From Nodosilinea sp. E11 (GTDB lineage: Bacteria; Cyanobacteriota; Cyanobacteriia; Phormidesmidales; Phormidesmidaceae), in the NCBI RefSeq assembly GCF_032813545.1, contig NZ_CP136520.1:4396001-4460000 (forward strand): a stretch of 64,000 bases of DNA. The letters are read 5' to 3'. The notes under the pieces were generated by a model. That model had not been told where the DNA came from. It was given only the letters and a program-made list of their open reading frames with translations, and did no database searches. The position numbers and the translations under genes were made by a program. Of this stretch, positions 15,451 to 25,058 are shown piece by piece (the first letter of the stretch is position 1; every line of letters begins with the position of its first letter).

Positions 15451-16461
15451 CTACGGTTGAGGACCTGTGGCCTCAGCGAGGATCTTTTGGTAGGTCAGAT
15501 GGGTTTTTTTGACGCTAAATCCTGCGGATTCGTACAGCCCCATGGCCTGGTTGGGGTTTTGGCTATCGACTCCCAGCAGCGCTGTCTCCATCCCCGCCCG
15601 ATGCAGCTGGTGCAGTCCTTGCAGCAGCATGGCCCGTGCCAGGCCCTGACGGCGATAGCCCCGCCGGGTACCCAGAATGTTAATCCACCCTTCTTTGCGG
15701 TTTGTTAGGGTGTTTTCTTCATGGTCAATGGCACCGCCGCAGAACCCGGCCAGGGTGCAGTCGGGGGCCACAACCACCCAGTCAAATTCGGGCTGGTAGG
15801 TGGGATAGGTGAGGCGAAACTGGCGACGGTCCAGAGTCATCGGCGTAAAGTGCCAATGATCGACAAAGCTTTCGTTGAACATTTCTACCCAGGCGGCGGC
15901 CTCATTGGCATGGGTAGGGCGCGAGGTGAACCCGCTTGGTAACCGTGGTTGAGGGATAGGGTCGGCCAGCGATCGCGCCATCGTGTGAAATTGGCGAATC
16001 ATTTCGTAGCCCGCTGTCTCGTAGATGGCCCGGTAGTAGGGCGCGTCGGCTCTGGCTCCGGCGCAGAGTTGGGCGGGGCGCTGGGCAGCTTGGGCCTGCT
16101 CTCGCACCTGCTGCTCGGCCCAGCTCAACAGTTCGGCTTCTAGATGAGCGCCGCGCCAGTCGGGGTGAACCAAGATCCCCACCCGGCTTTCTAAAACATC
16201 GGTGGGTGCATCAGTGAGGTTGTCTAGCCACAGGGCTACCAGGCCCACTAGCTCACCCTTGGGGGTTTCCCAGAGCTGGCGCTGGTGGGTGCCGCCGGGG
16301 GGCGGGTGGTCAAGGCGGCGCTGCAAGTTAGCCAGGGTGGTGGTGTGGCCGAACTGGTCAACCTGCTCGCAGATGTCGTAAAAGGCGGCGATCGCGGGTA
16401 AATCAGCGTGGCCAATGCTGGGGCGCGACTGCGTTGAGGTCAACAGTTGGTCGGTCATCAC
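15451..16461 (-). CDS. Tandem GNAT N-acetyltransferase
   Basis: The 336 residues contain two GNAT-like halves. The C-terminal half shows the acetyl-CoA loop in GTRRGYRRQGLARAMLLQGL (about 264-283) and LLGVDSQNPNQAMGLYESAGF; the N-terminal half has a weaker V-I-L-V-H-P-D-W-R-G-A-H-L-E version, so the first domain may have lost catalysis. The arrangement resembles mycothiol-synthase-like double GNATs. The substrate is unknown. ATG at 16461 or the second Met gives an equivalent protein. Confidence 0.8.
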   Translation of the reverse strand: MMTDQLLTSTQSRPSIGHADLPAIAAFYDICEQVDQFGHTTTLANLQRRLDHPPPGGTHQRQLWETPKGELVGLVALWLDNLTDAPTDVLESRVGILVHPDWRGAHLEAELLSWAEQQVREQAQAAQRPAQLCAGARADAPYYRAIYETAGYEMIRQFHTMARSLADPIPQPRLPSGFTSRPTHANEAAAWVEMFNESFVDHWHFTPMTLDRRQFRLTYPTYQPEFDWVVVAPDCTLAGFCGGAIDHEENTLTNRKEGWINILGTRRGYRRQGLARAMLLQGLHQLHRAGMETALLGVDSQNPNQAMGLYESAGFSVKKTHLTYQKILAEATGPQP

Positions 16462-16637
16462 TGCAAGAAAAGTGGGGGCTGAGAACGGCTACATCTGGGG
16501 AACGGTCAATTCCGGATATCGGCTCTCCTTAACCAAGTCTTACGATTTACCCCCTAAGTTATAGGGAGATTTATCCTGCTGTGTTAGCTAGAGATTTATC
16601 CTGGGGTTGCGCCTGGTTGACCTTGAAGCAGATTTGA

Positions 16638-18290
<1,653 letters not shown>

Positions 18291-18296
18291 GCATTC

Positions 18297-18329
18297 AGAC
18301 CTCGGAGGTTTTCAAAACCTCCGAGGTCT
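18297..18329. repeat. 33-bp REP palindrome, copy 1
   Basis: Left arm AGACCTCGGAGGTTTT, one central base and the exact reverse complement: 16-1-16. It lies seven bases after the pgm stop. Compared with the copies beside the RAYT gene it has one arm change (G for C) that is matched in the other arm. Confidence 0.9.
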
Positions 18330-18339
18330 AAGCTTCTGA

Positions 18340-18627
18340 TTAGTCTACTGGCCGATCGCGCCGGAGCAGGCTAAACACCTCCCCCTGCTCTGGGGTAATC
18401 AAAATCCCCGGTTCTGGAATGGTGATCAACTGGCTCCAGGTGGCCTGGTCGGCGTAGCGCAGCACATGCAGCAGGTTGATGGTGGCCCGCACCCCTTCGG
18501 GTGAGCCAATTACCAGATGGCGCAATCGCTCGCGCCCCGGCTGGGGGCTGGGATTTGCTAGGCGCAGGGGATTCAGATCCCCGAGTTCTTCAAGAACTCG
18601 GGGATCTTGGCGGGTAAAACACAACAT
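18340..18627 (-). CDS. Conserved-looking hypothetical protein with a REP inside its start region
   Basis: The 95 residues have no membrane segment or signal. The core RERLRHLVIGSPEGVRATINLLHVLRYADQATWSQLI has regular helix and strand patterns and looks selected. Residues about 7-18 (DPRVLEELGDLN) are encoded by the REP-like palindrome at 18575-18607, so the mobile repeat has become coding, or the true start lies after it. Function unknown. The gene faces pgm and is tail to tail with it. Confidence 0.55.
   Translation of the reverse strand: MLCFTRQDPRVLEELGDLNPLRLANPSPQPGRERLRHLVIGSPEGVRATINLLHVLRYADQATWSQLITIPEPGILITPEQGEVFSLLRRDRPVD
18575..18607. repeat. 33-bp REP-like palindrome, variant
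   Basis: Left arm AGATCCCCGAGTTCTT, central C, then a perfect complement. It has the same 16-1-16 geometry as the REP copies at 18297, 22074 and 22752, and differs from the 22074 arm at four positions, each compensated in the opposite arm. Confidence 0.8.
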
Positions 18628-19257
18628 GGTTGAGGGATTCCTTTTTTTGAGGGTGGGTAAGGAATCCCAAAAACTTAGCCGCCCCAGACTGGTGCAGTTC
18701 GGGGCGGCCTGGGCAATAATAGCCCTAGCCTCCGAGACAGCTCGTACCTGTCGAAGGGGTTAGCCGCTGGTTGGTGTTGGACGCACCTTCCAGTGGCGTT
18801 TGACTAAATTTTTGGGAAGCACAGCTGCACGCACACAGCCATCCAGCAAAAATACCCCATCCTTTAGCCGAGCGCAAGTTAAAAATGCTACAGGTTTGAG
18901 GGCATTTGATCGGGTGATGACATCACTCAGTGAATGGGTATCACTCACGAATGGCGCGCCGACAGGAGCACCGTAGGCAGCATTCCCACGCAGAGCGTAG
19001 GGACGATGGGAAGGGCGCTGGGTGCCTCGACGGCGAACCTAGCCTCACGGCTGGCGAAGCTGGGTTCACTGTTCACGAACTTAGCTTCGCTCGTCAGGGA
19101 GCTGGTCTCGCTCCTACCAAGTTGGCTTCGCCGCTGACGAGGCTGGGTTCGCTATTCACGAACCTGGGTTCGCGAATAGGGTGGCTGACTTCGTACCTGG
19201 CGGAATCATTTGCAAGCTGGCCCAAACGTCCCTGGTTGGTGGGGTGCTGCGTATGTT
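18628..19257 (+). other. Intergenic stretch with degenerate TTCGC-rich tandem repeats
   Basis: No gene is supported. Between about 19030 and 19190 the sequence repeats variants of GCTGGGTTCGCTATTCACGAAC, mixing direct and inverted units. All frames over it are open on the plus strand and give low-complexity L-x-S-L peptides, which explains long spurious frames here. Confidence 0.55.
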
Positions 19258-19275
19258 CTCTGGCCCGTGCCAGAG
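19258..19275 (+). promoter_or_regulatory. Hairpin/operator-like palindrome before the NACHT pair
   Basis: CTCTGGC-CCGT-GCCAGAG is a perfect 7-bp stem, 41 bases before the ATG of the small gene at 19317. It could be an operator for the accessory unit or an RNA hairpin; the role is inferred only from position. Confidence 0.4.
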
Positions 19276-19316
19276 TGGTCGAATATGATGGACGAAATAA
19301 AGTCGCCATCAACATC

Positions 19317-19781
19317 ATGTTTAGAAAGCAGCCCCCGCCCGAGCCGTCTAAATCTGGCCAACCCGACCAGTCGCAAAGCCTCAGCAACGTGACCCTAACT
19401 GGGGGCATGGTGCAGATGGGGCAGGCGGGGCGCGACCAACAGCAAAACCAAACAGGCGACCTGCAAACCCAGCAGCAGGGTATTACTGGCACAGAAGTGG
19501 TGACGTTGCTAGAGCAGCTAGAAACAGCGGTTAAAGGGGCAGCCATTAGCCCAGCCCTACAAGAAGAATTGCTCGACTATTTGCGCCCGGCAAAGCGGGA
19601 AGCCGCAAAAGAAAAACCTAGTAAAGAGCTGGTGGGGCAAAACCTGAAACAGGTGAGCGAAACCATCAAAACCTTGGAAGAAACTACCGAAGCTGGGAAA
19701 AGCCTGTGGCAAACAAGCGCAGAAATCTTTAGAACGGTTGCGCCTTGGGTTGGGGTGGCGGCGGCATTTTTTGGTGCTTGA
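19317..19781 (+). CDS. Small companion protein of the NACHT NTPase
   Basis: ATG at 19317 gives 154 residues. The frame is open further upstream but crosses a degenerate repeat, so the later start is preferred. The N-terminal 50 residues are Q/G-rich with a short beta-repeat-like motif (NVTLTGGMVQMGQAGRDQQQNQ). Residues about 60-85 form a helix (TEVVTLLEQLETAVKGA), and the C-terminus WVGVAAAFFGA is hydrophobic after a helical charged stretch. The same kind of short beta motif occurs at the N-terminus of the downstream NTPase. I do not recognise a named family; a sensor or adaptor for the NTPase is the working idea. Confidence 0.6.
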   Translation: MFRKQPPPEPSKSGQPDQSQSLSNVTLTGGMVQMGQAGRDQQQNQTGDLQTQQQGITGTEVVTLLEQLETAVKGAAISPALQEELLDYLRPAKREAAKEKPSKELVGQNLKQVSETIKTLEETTEAGKSLWQTSAEIFRTVAPWVGVAAAFFGA

Positions 19782-19832
19782 CCCAAAGATTTGGGTTAAA
19801 TGCAGGGATGGCGTGCCGGATAAACCTTAATA

Positions 19833-22028
19833 ATGACATTGCAAGAGCAGAGCATCGGCGACAGCCAAATTGAAGATAGCCAAGTTCAGCTCACTCAGGC
19901 TGAGGGGGATGCGGTTAGCTTTCAAAATAGCCACGATAATCGGGTCACGATCAACAACACAATCTTGCGGTTGTTTGGTCAGCCTGTTGCCCCTGAGGTG
20001 GATTGGGATTGGGCAACGCGGCTGTTGGAGCAAAAACAGCTCCCAGACATTCGCAAACGGTTGACCGATACTCTGGGCAGAGAGCGCCAGCTGATGGCAG
20101 TGGCGCTGCAAGAGCAGTTGGGCTGGGTGGGGCGATCGCCGTTAGAAAGTGAACGAACTTTACAGGTACAAGGAAAAGACCAGGGCAGTCTCGACCCCGG
20201 CCAGCTGCTGATTGAAACTTTTGGGCGAGACGACATTGCTGGCAAGCTGCTGATTTTGGGCACCCCAGGGGCAGGCAAAACCACGGCCCTGCTGAGCTTG
20301 GCTGAGCAGCTGGTCTGTGGCGCACTGGCCAAACCAAAAACGGTGATCCCCGTTCTGTTTGAACTCTCTACCTGGCGCAAAGACAATCAGAGCATTCGCG
20401 ATTGGCTGATTGAGCAGCTGTATGAACAGCACAACGGCAACCGCAGAGCCAAACTCTACGAGCAGTGGCTCGATCAGCAGGTGTTGCTGCCCCTGCTGGA
20501 TGGTTTAGATGAGCTAGGGTTTGAGCGCCAGCAAAAATGCACTCAAAAGCTAAACGAGTTTGCGCGGCAGTACCCGAAGCTGGTGGTCTGTTGTCGGGTG
20601 AAGGAATTTGCCCAGGCCAGTATTAAGCTCAAAGAACTAAGGGGGGCCGTCTGTTTGAAACCCTTATCGGATGAGCAAATTCAGGCCTATCTGGAGACAC
20701 GACGGTCGCCGCTGTGGTCGGTGATTAAGTCTAGTCCTACGCTGCAAACCTTCTTGAAGCCTACAGCTGAGGGTGATCCGGGGCTGCTGCGAATTCCGCT
20801 GTTTGTCACCCTGGCGGCCAGCGCCTACAATCCCCAGCATCCGTTTCGCACCAAAGCAGACTTGCTGAATCAATACGTTGATCGCCAGTTATCACCAGAA
20901 GTGCGAGAGAGCGATCGCCGCAGCAACCTCAAAAAACGCGATTGGGCCTACACAACGCCAGAGCTAGAGCCAAACTGGCGACAAATCGAGCGCACGCTGA
21001 GTTGGCTGGCAGGGCAGCTTCAACAAACCAATACGGTAGATATTCTGATTGAGCAGATTCAGCCAAGTTGGTTAGAGTCAAAGGAAGCCCGACGGCAATA
21101 TCGGCTGGTTGTCTGGCTGATTGTTGGGCTAATTAACGGGCTGCTTAGTGGATTAATTATTGGGCCAATTGGCAAGTTAATTAGCGGGCCAATGATTGGG
21201 TTAATTGCAGGGCTAATTGGTGGGCTAGTTATTGGGTTATTTAGTAACCTGATTGGTGGAATGGTTTTAGGACTAATTACCGGGCTGAGTGATATTAAAC
21301 CTGTTGAAGCCTTTAAAGTTTCGATGACGTACGAAGTACAACAAAAAGTCTTTAAATTTTTGAGGTGGTCGTTGATATTTGGAATAGTTGGTGGGTTGAT
21401 GTTTGGGCTTATCGTTGGGCTAATTAGTGGGCTTGTATTCGAACTAATGTTTGGACTGATTGGCGGGTTGATGTTTGGACTGATTGGCGGACTAATTGTT
21501 GGACTGATTGATGGGCTGCTTTTTGGGCTGATTGGCGGACTAATTGTTGGACTGATTTACGGGCTGAAGCAAGATTTGCAACTACAATTGCGTTCAAACC
21601 AAGGCATTTGGAATTCGCTTCAAAGCTTTTTGTGGACAACTCTTTTAAGTTACCCGTTGGTAGTTGTCCTAGTCTTTGGCATCCTGGGACCGTTTGTCAT
21701 AGTGTCCCAGAGCATTACTGAGGGAGAGATCATCGGAGCGATCGTGAACTCTGCTTGGGAGGTGTTTCCCAAGTTTTTAGTGCCAAGTATCTTTGGCGCA
21801 CTACTGTTTGGATTTGTATCGGGTGGTGGGAAAGCCTGTGTTCAGCATGTGTGCCTGCGGTTTGTGTTCTGGCAGAGCGGTGTTGCCCCCTGGCACCTGG
21901 CCCAGTTCCTCAACTACTGTGTCGAGCGTCGGCTGCTGCAACGGGTCGGCGGTCGCCATCGCTTCTTGCACCGCGAGATCCTAGACCACTTCGCCCAACT
22001 CCAACCACCCAACTCTCCCCCCGCGTAG
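19833..22028 (+). CDS. NACHT NTPase with glycine-rich multi-pass membrane domain
   Basis: The 731-residue protein starts with a repeat-like N-terminus (IGDSQIEDSQVQLTQAEGD). The NACHT core has Walker A GTPGAGKTT (about 143-151), Walker B LPLLDGLDE (about 219-227) and a CCRVKEF sensor-like segment. After a helical region (about 300-420) comes a membrane domain (about 425-580) built of repeated GLIGGLIVGLI-type units, further helices to about 668, and a short C-terminal helix domain ending with FLHREILDHFAQL. NACHT proteins are STAND-type signal ATPases, and several bacterial ones act in phage defence. A pore-like membrane effector placed inside a NACHT protein is unusual. It follows the small gene by 51 bases. 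Confidence 0.85.
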   Translation: MTLQEQSIGDSQIEDSQVQLTQAEGDAVSFQNSHDNRVTINNTILRLFGQPVAPEVDWDWATRLLEQKQLPDIRKRLTDTLGRERQLMAVALQEQLGWVGRSPLESERTLQVQGKDQGSLDPGQLLIETFGRDDIAGKLLILGTPGAGKTTALLSLAEQLVCGALAKPKTVIPVLFELSTWRKDNQSIRDWLIEQLYEQHNGNRRAKLYEQWLDQQVLLPLLDGLDELGFERQQKCTQKLNEFARQYPKLVVCCRVKEFAQASIKLKELRGAVCLKPLSDEQIQAYLETRRSPLWSVIKSSPTLQTFLKPTAEGDPGLLRIPLFVTLAASAYNPQHPFRTKADLLNQYVDRQLSPEVRESDRRSNLKKRDWAYTTPELEPNWRQIERTLSWLAGQLQQTNTVDILIEQIQPSWLESKEARRQYRLVVWLIVGLINGLLSGLIIGPIGKLISGPMIGLIAGLIGGLVIGLFSNLIGGMVLGLITGLSDIKPVEAFKVSMTYEVQQKVFKFLRWSLIFGIVGGLMFGLIVGLISGLVFELMFGLIGGLMFGLIGGLIVGLIDGLLFGLIGGLIVGLIYGLKQDLQLQLRSNQGIWNSLQSFLWTTLLSYPLVVVLVFGILGPFVIVSQSITEGEIIGAIVNSAWEVFPKFLVPSIFGALLFGFVSGGGKACVQHVCLRFVFWQSGVAPWHLAQFLNYCVERRLLQRVGGRHRFLHREILDHFAQLQPPNSPPA

Positions 22029-22073
22029 GCAGGGTAAAGGCACTCCGTAGGGGTAAACAGCGTTTGCAAAAAC

Positions 22074-22106
22074 AGACCTCCGAGGTTTTGAAAACCTCGG
22101 AGGTCT
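22074..22106. repeat. 33-bp REP palindrome, copy 2
   Basis: Left arm AGACCTCCGAGGTTTT (22074-22089), central G, perfect right arm. It lies just beyond the stop of the RAYT transposase gene and between it and the NACHT gene. Confidence 0.9.
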
Positions 22107-22116
22107 AGGCTAGAGG

Positions 22117-22710
22117 CTACTCATCCAACATGAGGGCTTTCAGGTTCGTGGCAAAATCTTGGGTCATGGCCGGAAGATGCCGATCATCGGGCTTCAGAAA
22201 CGCTTGATATGCGGCTTCAGATGTCAACTGCTGCCGGACAACCTCCCGCTTCGGTAAGGTGCCCGATCGCAGCCCCGCATAGTCCAGATAGCTAGAAAAC
22301 TCCCAATCCTGGGGATAGGCTACCAGCCCAGCTTTCACCGGATTCAGGTGAATATATCGGGTCAGATGATACAGATACTCGTCACTATCCACCGCAATCG
22401 CCTGAAACTGGCCCTGAAACACAACCCCCACCCGGTTGTAGCGTCGGTTCATCGCTTTGGTGTAGGCCACCGATAACCGCATCATCGCCCCAGACACGGC
22501 ATTGGTTTTACACTGCACCAGCAAATGATAGTGATTCGGCATCAGGCAATAGGCCACCACATCCAGCGCCTGCTCAATTAAATAGCGGCGGATCAACCGC
22601 AAAAAGTGCAGATAGTTTTCTCGCTCAAAGAAGATGAGGTTGCGATCGTTGCCGCGATTGTAAAGATGGTAGTAATGCCCTGGCTGGAACGGGAGATCTC
22701 GACGCGGCAT
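22117..22710 (-). CDS. REP-associated tyrosine transposase (RAYT, Y1_Tnp/IS200-like)
   Basis: The 197 residues match RAYTs: GHYYHLYNRGNDRNLIFF near residue 11-28, VVAYCLMPNHYHLLVQ with the HxH-type motif (about 70-85), and the downstream YTKAMNRRYNRVGVVFQGQF and YLYHLTRYIHLNPVKAGL, where the catalytic tyrosine and helix lie. ATG at 22710 is chosen because the longer frame starts inside the REP at 22752. RAYTs excise and move REP palindromes as single strands. Both sides of this gene carry REPs with the same arm, as expected of a REPtron. Confidence 0.9.
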   Translation of the reverse strand: MPRRDLPFQPGHYYHLYNRGNDRNLIFFERENYLHFLRLIRRYLIEQALDVVAYCLMPNHYHLLVQCKTNAVSGAMMRLSVAYTKAMNRRYNRVGVVFQGQFQAIAVDSDEYLYHLTRYIHLNPVKAGLVAYPQDWEFSSYLDYAGLRSGTLPKREVVRQQLTSEAAYQAFLKPDDRHLPAMTQDFATNLKALMLDE

Positions 22711-22743
22711 AGAGCATGACCGGATGCACCATTCCCTTAGCGT

Positions 22744-22792
22744 TCCCAGCCAGACCTCCGAGGTTTTCAAAACCTCGGAGGTCTGGCTGGGA
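22744..22792. repeat. 49-bp extended REP palindrome, copy 3
   Basis: The 33-bp core (22752-22784) has the same arm as copy 2 and is extended by eight further paired bases on each side (TCCCAGCC and GGCTGGGA), giving a perfect 24-1-24 palindrome at the 5' side of the RAYT gene. Confidence 0.9.
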
Positions 22793-23048
22793 GAACCTTA
22801 AACCTTTCCTAGCCTAAACTGCTTCATAACCTTGCACCATTACAGTGGTGGAAACTAGAAACCGCAGATGTAGGACATCGACCCCTTCTGCCCCTGTTCA
22901 GGAAATCCCTATGTGCAGTCCCAGGCAGGGCTAGTAAATGAGTCGGTGGGTAAGGGCGTCAGCAAGACAGCCATCCTACCGACCCTACCGACCGCACCCA
23001 CCTCACCCCCCACCCACCTATCCAACCTGTCTACCCCTCTACTCCCCC

Positions 23049-23687
23049 ATGCCCCTCCACCTTTACCTGCTGCGCCACGGCGAAACTGAATCGAGCCAGA
23101 CCGGCACCTACTGCGGCTTTTCGGATGTAAACCTGACTGCTGAAGGTCAGGCCATGGCCCAAGCCTTTGCCGACAAGTATCAACATCTCCCCTGGCAAGC
23201 GGTCTATGCCAGCCCCCTGAAGCGCACCATGGCCACCGCCACCCCCTTTTGTGAGGCCACGGGCCACACCATGCAGCTGCGGGACGGCCTTAAGGAAATG
23301 TACTTCGGTGAGTGGGAGGGTAAAACCCACGACGAGGTGTATCAACAGTACGGCGATGACTACCTGAGATGGCTAGCTGAGCCGGCCTGGAATCCGCCCA
23401 CGGGTGGCGAGACGGGAGTGCAGGTGGCCAGCCGCGCTGCACTGGTGGTGGCTGAGATCGAGGCCAACCATACCGAGGGCAATGTGCTGATTGTGTCCCA
23501 CAAGACGACGACTCGGCTGATTCTCTGCAATCTTTTGGGCATTGACGGTGGTCGGTACCGCGATCGCATCGATCTGCCCGTAGCCTCGGTCAGCATCGTG
23601 CGCTTCGACAAGTATGGCCCCATGCTGGTCAAACACGGCGATCGCTCCCACCTGCCGGAGGAGTTAGACGCGAGGCCAGGAACCTAG
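23049..23687 (+). CDS. Histidine phosphatase family protein (phosphoglycerate-mutase-like)
   Basis: The 212 residues start MPLHLYLLRHGETE with the catalytic RHG, have YASPLKRTMATA, a proton-donor Glu region LKEMYFGEWEG and the second histidine in VLIVSHKTTTRL. The enzyme removes phosphate from a small metabolite or sugar phosphate; the substrate is open. A longer frame runs through a C-rich leader but has no family similarity, so ATG at 23049 is used. It lies 19 bases before the acetate kinase gene, and the two are probably co-transcribed. Confidence 0.85.
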   Translation: MPLHLYLLRHGETESSQTGTYCGFSDVNLTAEGQAMAQAFADKYQHLPWQAVYASPLKRTMATATPFCEATGHTMQLRDGLKEMYFGEWEGKTHDEVYQQYGDDYLRWLAEPAWNPPTGGETGVQVASRAALVVAEIEANHTEGNVLIVSHKTTTRLILCNLLGIDGGRYRDRIDLPVASVSIVRFDKYGPMLVKHGDRSHLPEELDARPGT

Positions 23688-23706
23688 CAGAATTTTGAGG
23701 TAGCTA

Positions 23707-24918
23707 ATGAAGATCTTCGTGCTCAACGCTGGGTCGAGTAGCCACAAAAGCTGCCTGTTTGACCTTAGCCAGGGGAATGCCATAGGCCAGATCAACCGCC
23801 CCCTCTGGCAGGCGGCCTTAGACTGGACCCACGCTGAGGGCAGCGTAGAACTGACCGCCTCTAAATCTGGAGGAGAGGCGGTCACGCAGGTGCTGCCTCT
23901 GACTGACAAGGCTGAGGGGCTACAGGCGCTGGTGCAGACGCTGGTGCAAGGGCCAACCAAAGTTCTCGACGATCTTTCAGAGATTGTGGCGGTGGGGCAT
24001 CGAGTGGTGCACGGCGGTCGCGACTATCAACAGCCGGTGGTGATAGATGCTGGGGTAAAAGAGACGATTCGCCAGTTGATCTCCCTAGCACCGGCCCATA
24101 ACCTGGCCAATCTGCAAGGCATTGAGGCGATGGAGCACCTTTTGGGCGAGGTGCCCCAGGTGGCGGTGTTTGATACCGCTTTTCACGCGTCCATGCCCGA
24201 GGCGGCGGCCACCTACCCCGGCCCCTACGATTGGGTTGAGCAGGGTATTCGCCGCTATGGGTTCCACGGCATTAGCCATCAATACGTGGCCCAGCGAGCC
24301 GCACAGATGCTAGGCCAAAACCTAGAAGATCTAAAAATGCTTACCTGCCACCTGGGCAATGGCTGCTCGCTGGCGGCGGTCAAGGGTGGCATCAGCGTTG
24401 ATACGACGATGGGGTTTACGCCGCTGGATGGGCTGATGATGGGCAGTCGCTCGGGCAGCGTGGACCCCGGTATTTTGATCTATCTGATGCGCCAGGAGGG
24501 CTGTGGGGTTGACCACCTCGACCACCTGTTGAACAAAACCTCTGGTCTAAAGGGTCTGTCTGGGCTGTCTAACGATCTGCGGGTCGTGGTAGAGGCGATG
24601 GAGCAAGGCAATACCCAGGCGCAGCTAGCCGTGGATGTGTTTATTCACCGACTGCGCCGGGAAATGGGCAGTATGATCGCCAGTTTAGGTGGGCTGGATG
24701 CGGTGGTATTTACGGCGGGCATTGGTGAGAATAGCCCCCTGGTGTGGCAGCGGGCCTGTGAGGGGTTTGATTTTTTGGGGCTAAAACTTAAGGATGACCT
24801 GGAGAGAGCCAAGGACGATCAAGATATTGCGGCGGCAGATTCGCGGGTGCGGGTGCTGGTGATTCATACCCAGGAGGAGGGGGCGATCGCCCAGGCCTGC
24901 CATGCGCTTTTGCAATAG
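23707..24918 (+). CDS. ackA: Acetate kinase
   Basis: The 403-residue enzyme starts MKIFVLNAGSSSHK, with VAVGHRVVHGG, VAVFDTAFHASMPE, RRYGFHGISHQYV and LTCHLGNGCSLAAVKGG, and ends with VFTAGIGENSPLVWQRACEGFDFLG. It converts acetyl phosphate and ADP to acetate and ATP. In cyanobacteria this usually serves the phosphoketolase or fermentative route. A repeat of the MITE family begins at its stop codon. Confidence 0.95.
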   Translation: MKIFVLNAGSSSHKSCLFDLSQGNAIGQINRPLWQAALDWTHAEGSVELTASKSGGEAVTQVLPLTDKAEGLQALVQTLVQGPTKVLDDLSEIVAVGHRVVHGGRDYQQPVVIDAGVKETIRQLISLAPAHNLANLQGIEAMEHLLGEVPQVAVFDTAFHASMPEAAATYPGPYDWVEQGIRRYGFHGISHQYVAQRAAQMLGQNLEDLKMLTCHLGNGCSLAAVKGGISVDTTMGFTPLDGLMMGSRSGSVDPGILIYLMRQEGCGVDHLDHLLNKTSGLKGLSGLSNDLRVVVEAMEQGNTQAQLAVDVFIHRLRREMGSMIASLGGLDAVVFTAGIGENSPLVWQRACEGFDFLGLKLKDDLERAKDDQDIAAADSRVRVLVIHTQEEGAIAQACHALLQ

Positions 24919-25015
24919 CTGTTATGGCCATATTCATCTGGGTTAGAACATTTAGGAACGTTCGAACGTTTGAACGTTTTTAGGAAAAATGTCTCAACCA
25001 GACCAGCGACAGCTA
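24914..25015 (-). repeat. MITE-like element, TATAGC family, reverse copy
   Basis: This segment is the reverse complement of the elements at 41998-42102 and 42685-42788. The centre GGAACGTTCGAACGTTTGAA and the flanks CTGGGTTAGAACAT and CAACCAGACCAGCGACAGC match. The left end is less well kept and overlaps the ackA stop codon. Confidence 0.7.
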
Positions 25016-25058
25016 CGCACAAGCCAGTGTCTAAGCCGTCTAAGGACAGGTGACGTGG

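Noticed and set aside
18760-18948. 62-residue minus-strand frame (LSDVITRSNALKPVAFLTCARL...)
   Set aside because: No ribosome site, family or partner; it lies in a repeat-laden gap and cannot be supported as a gene.
18930-19316. Long upstream extension of the NACHT companion protein
   Set aside because: The extension is low-complexity sequence from degenerate TTCGC repeats; the start at 19317 gives the only compact, plausible protein.
21424-21639. Antisense frame with Q-x-V-Q-x-L repeats in the NACHT gene
   Set aside because: It is a shadow of the repeated membrane helices on the coding strand.
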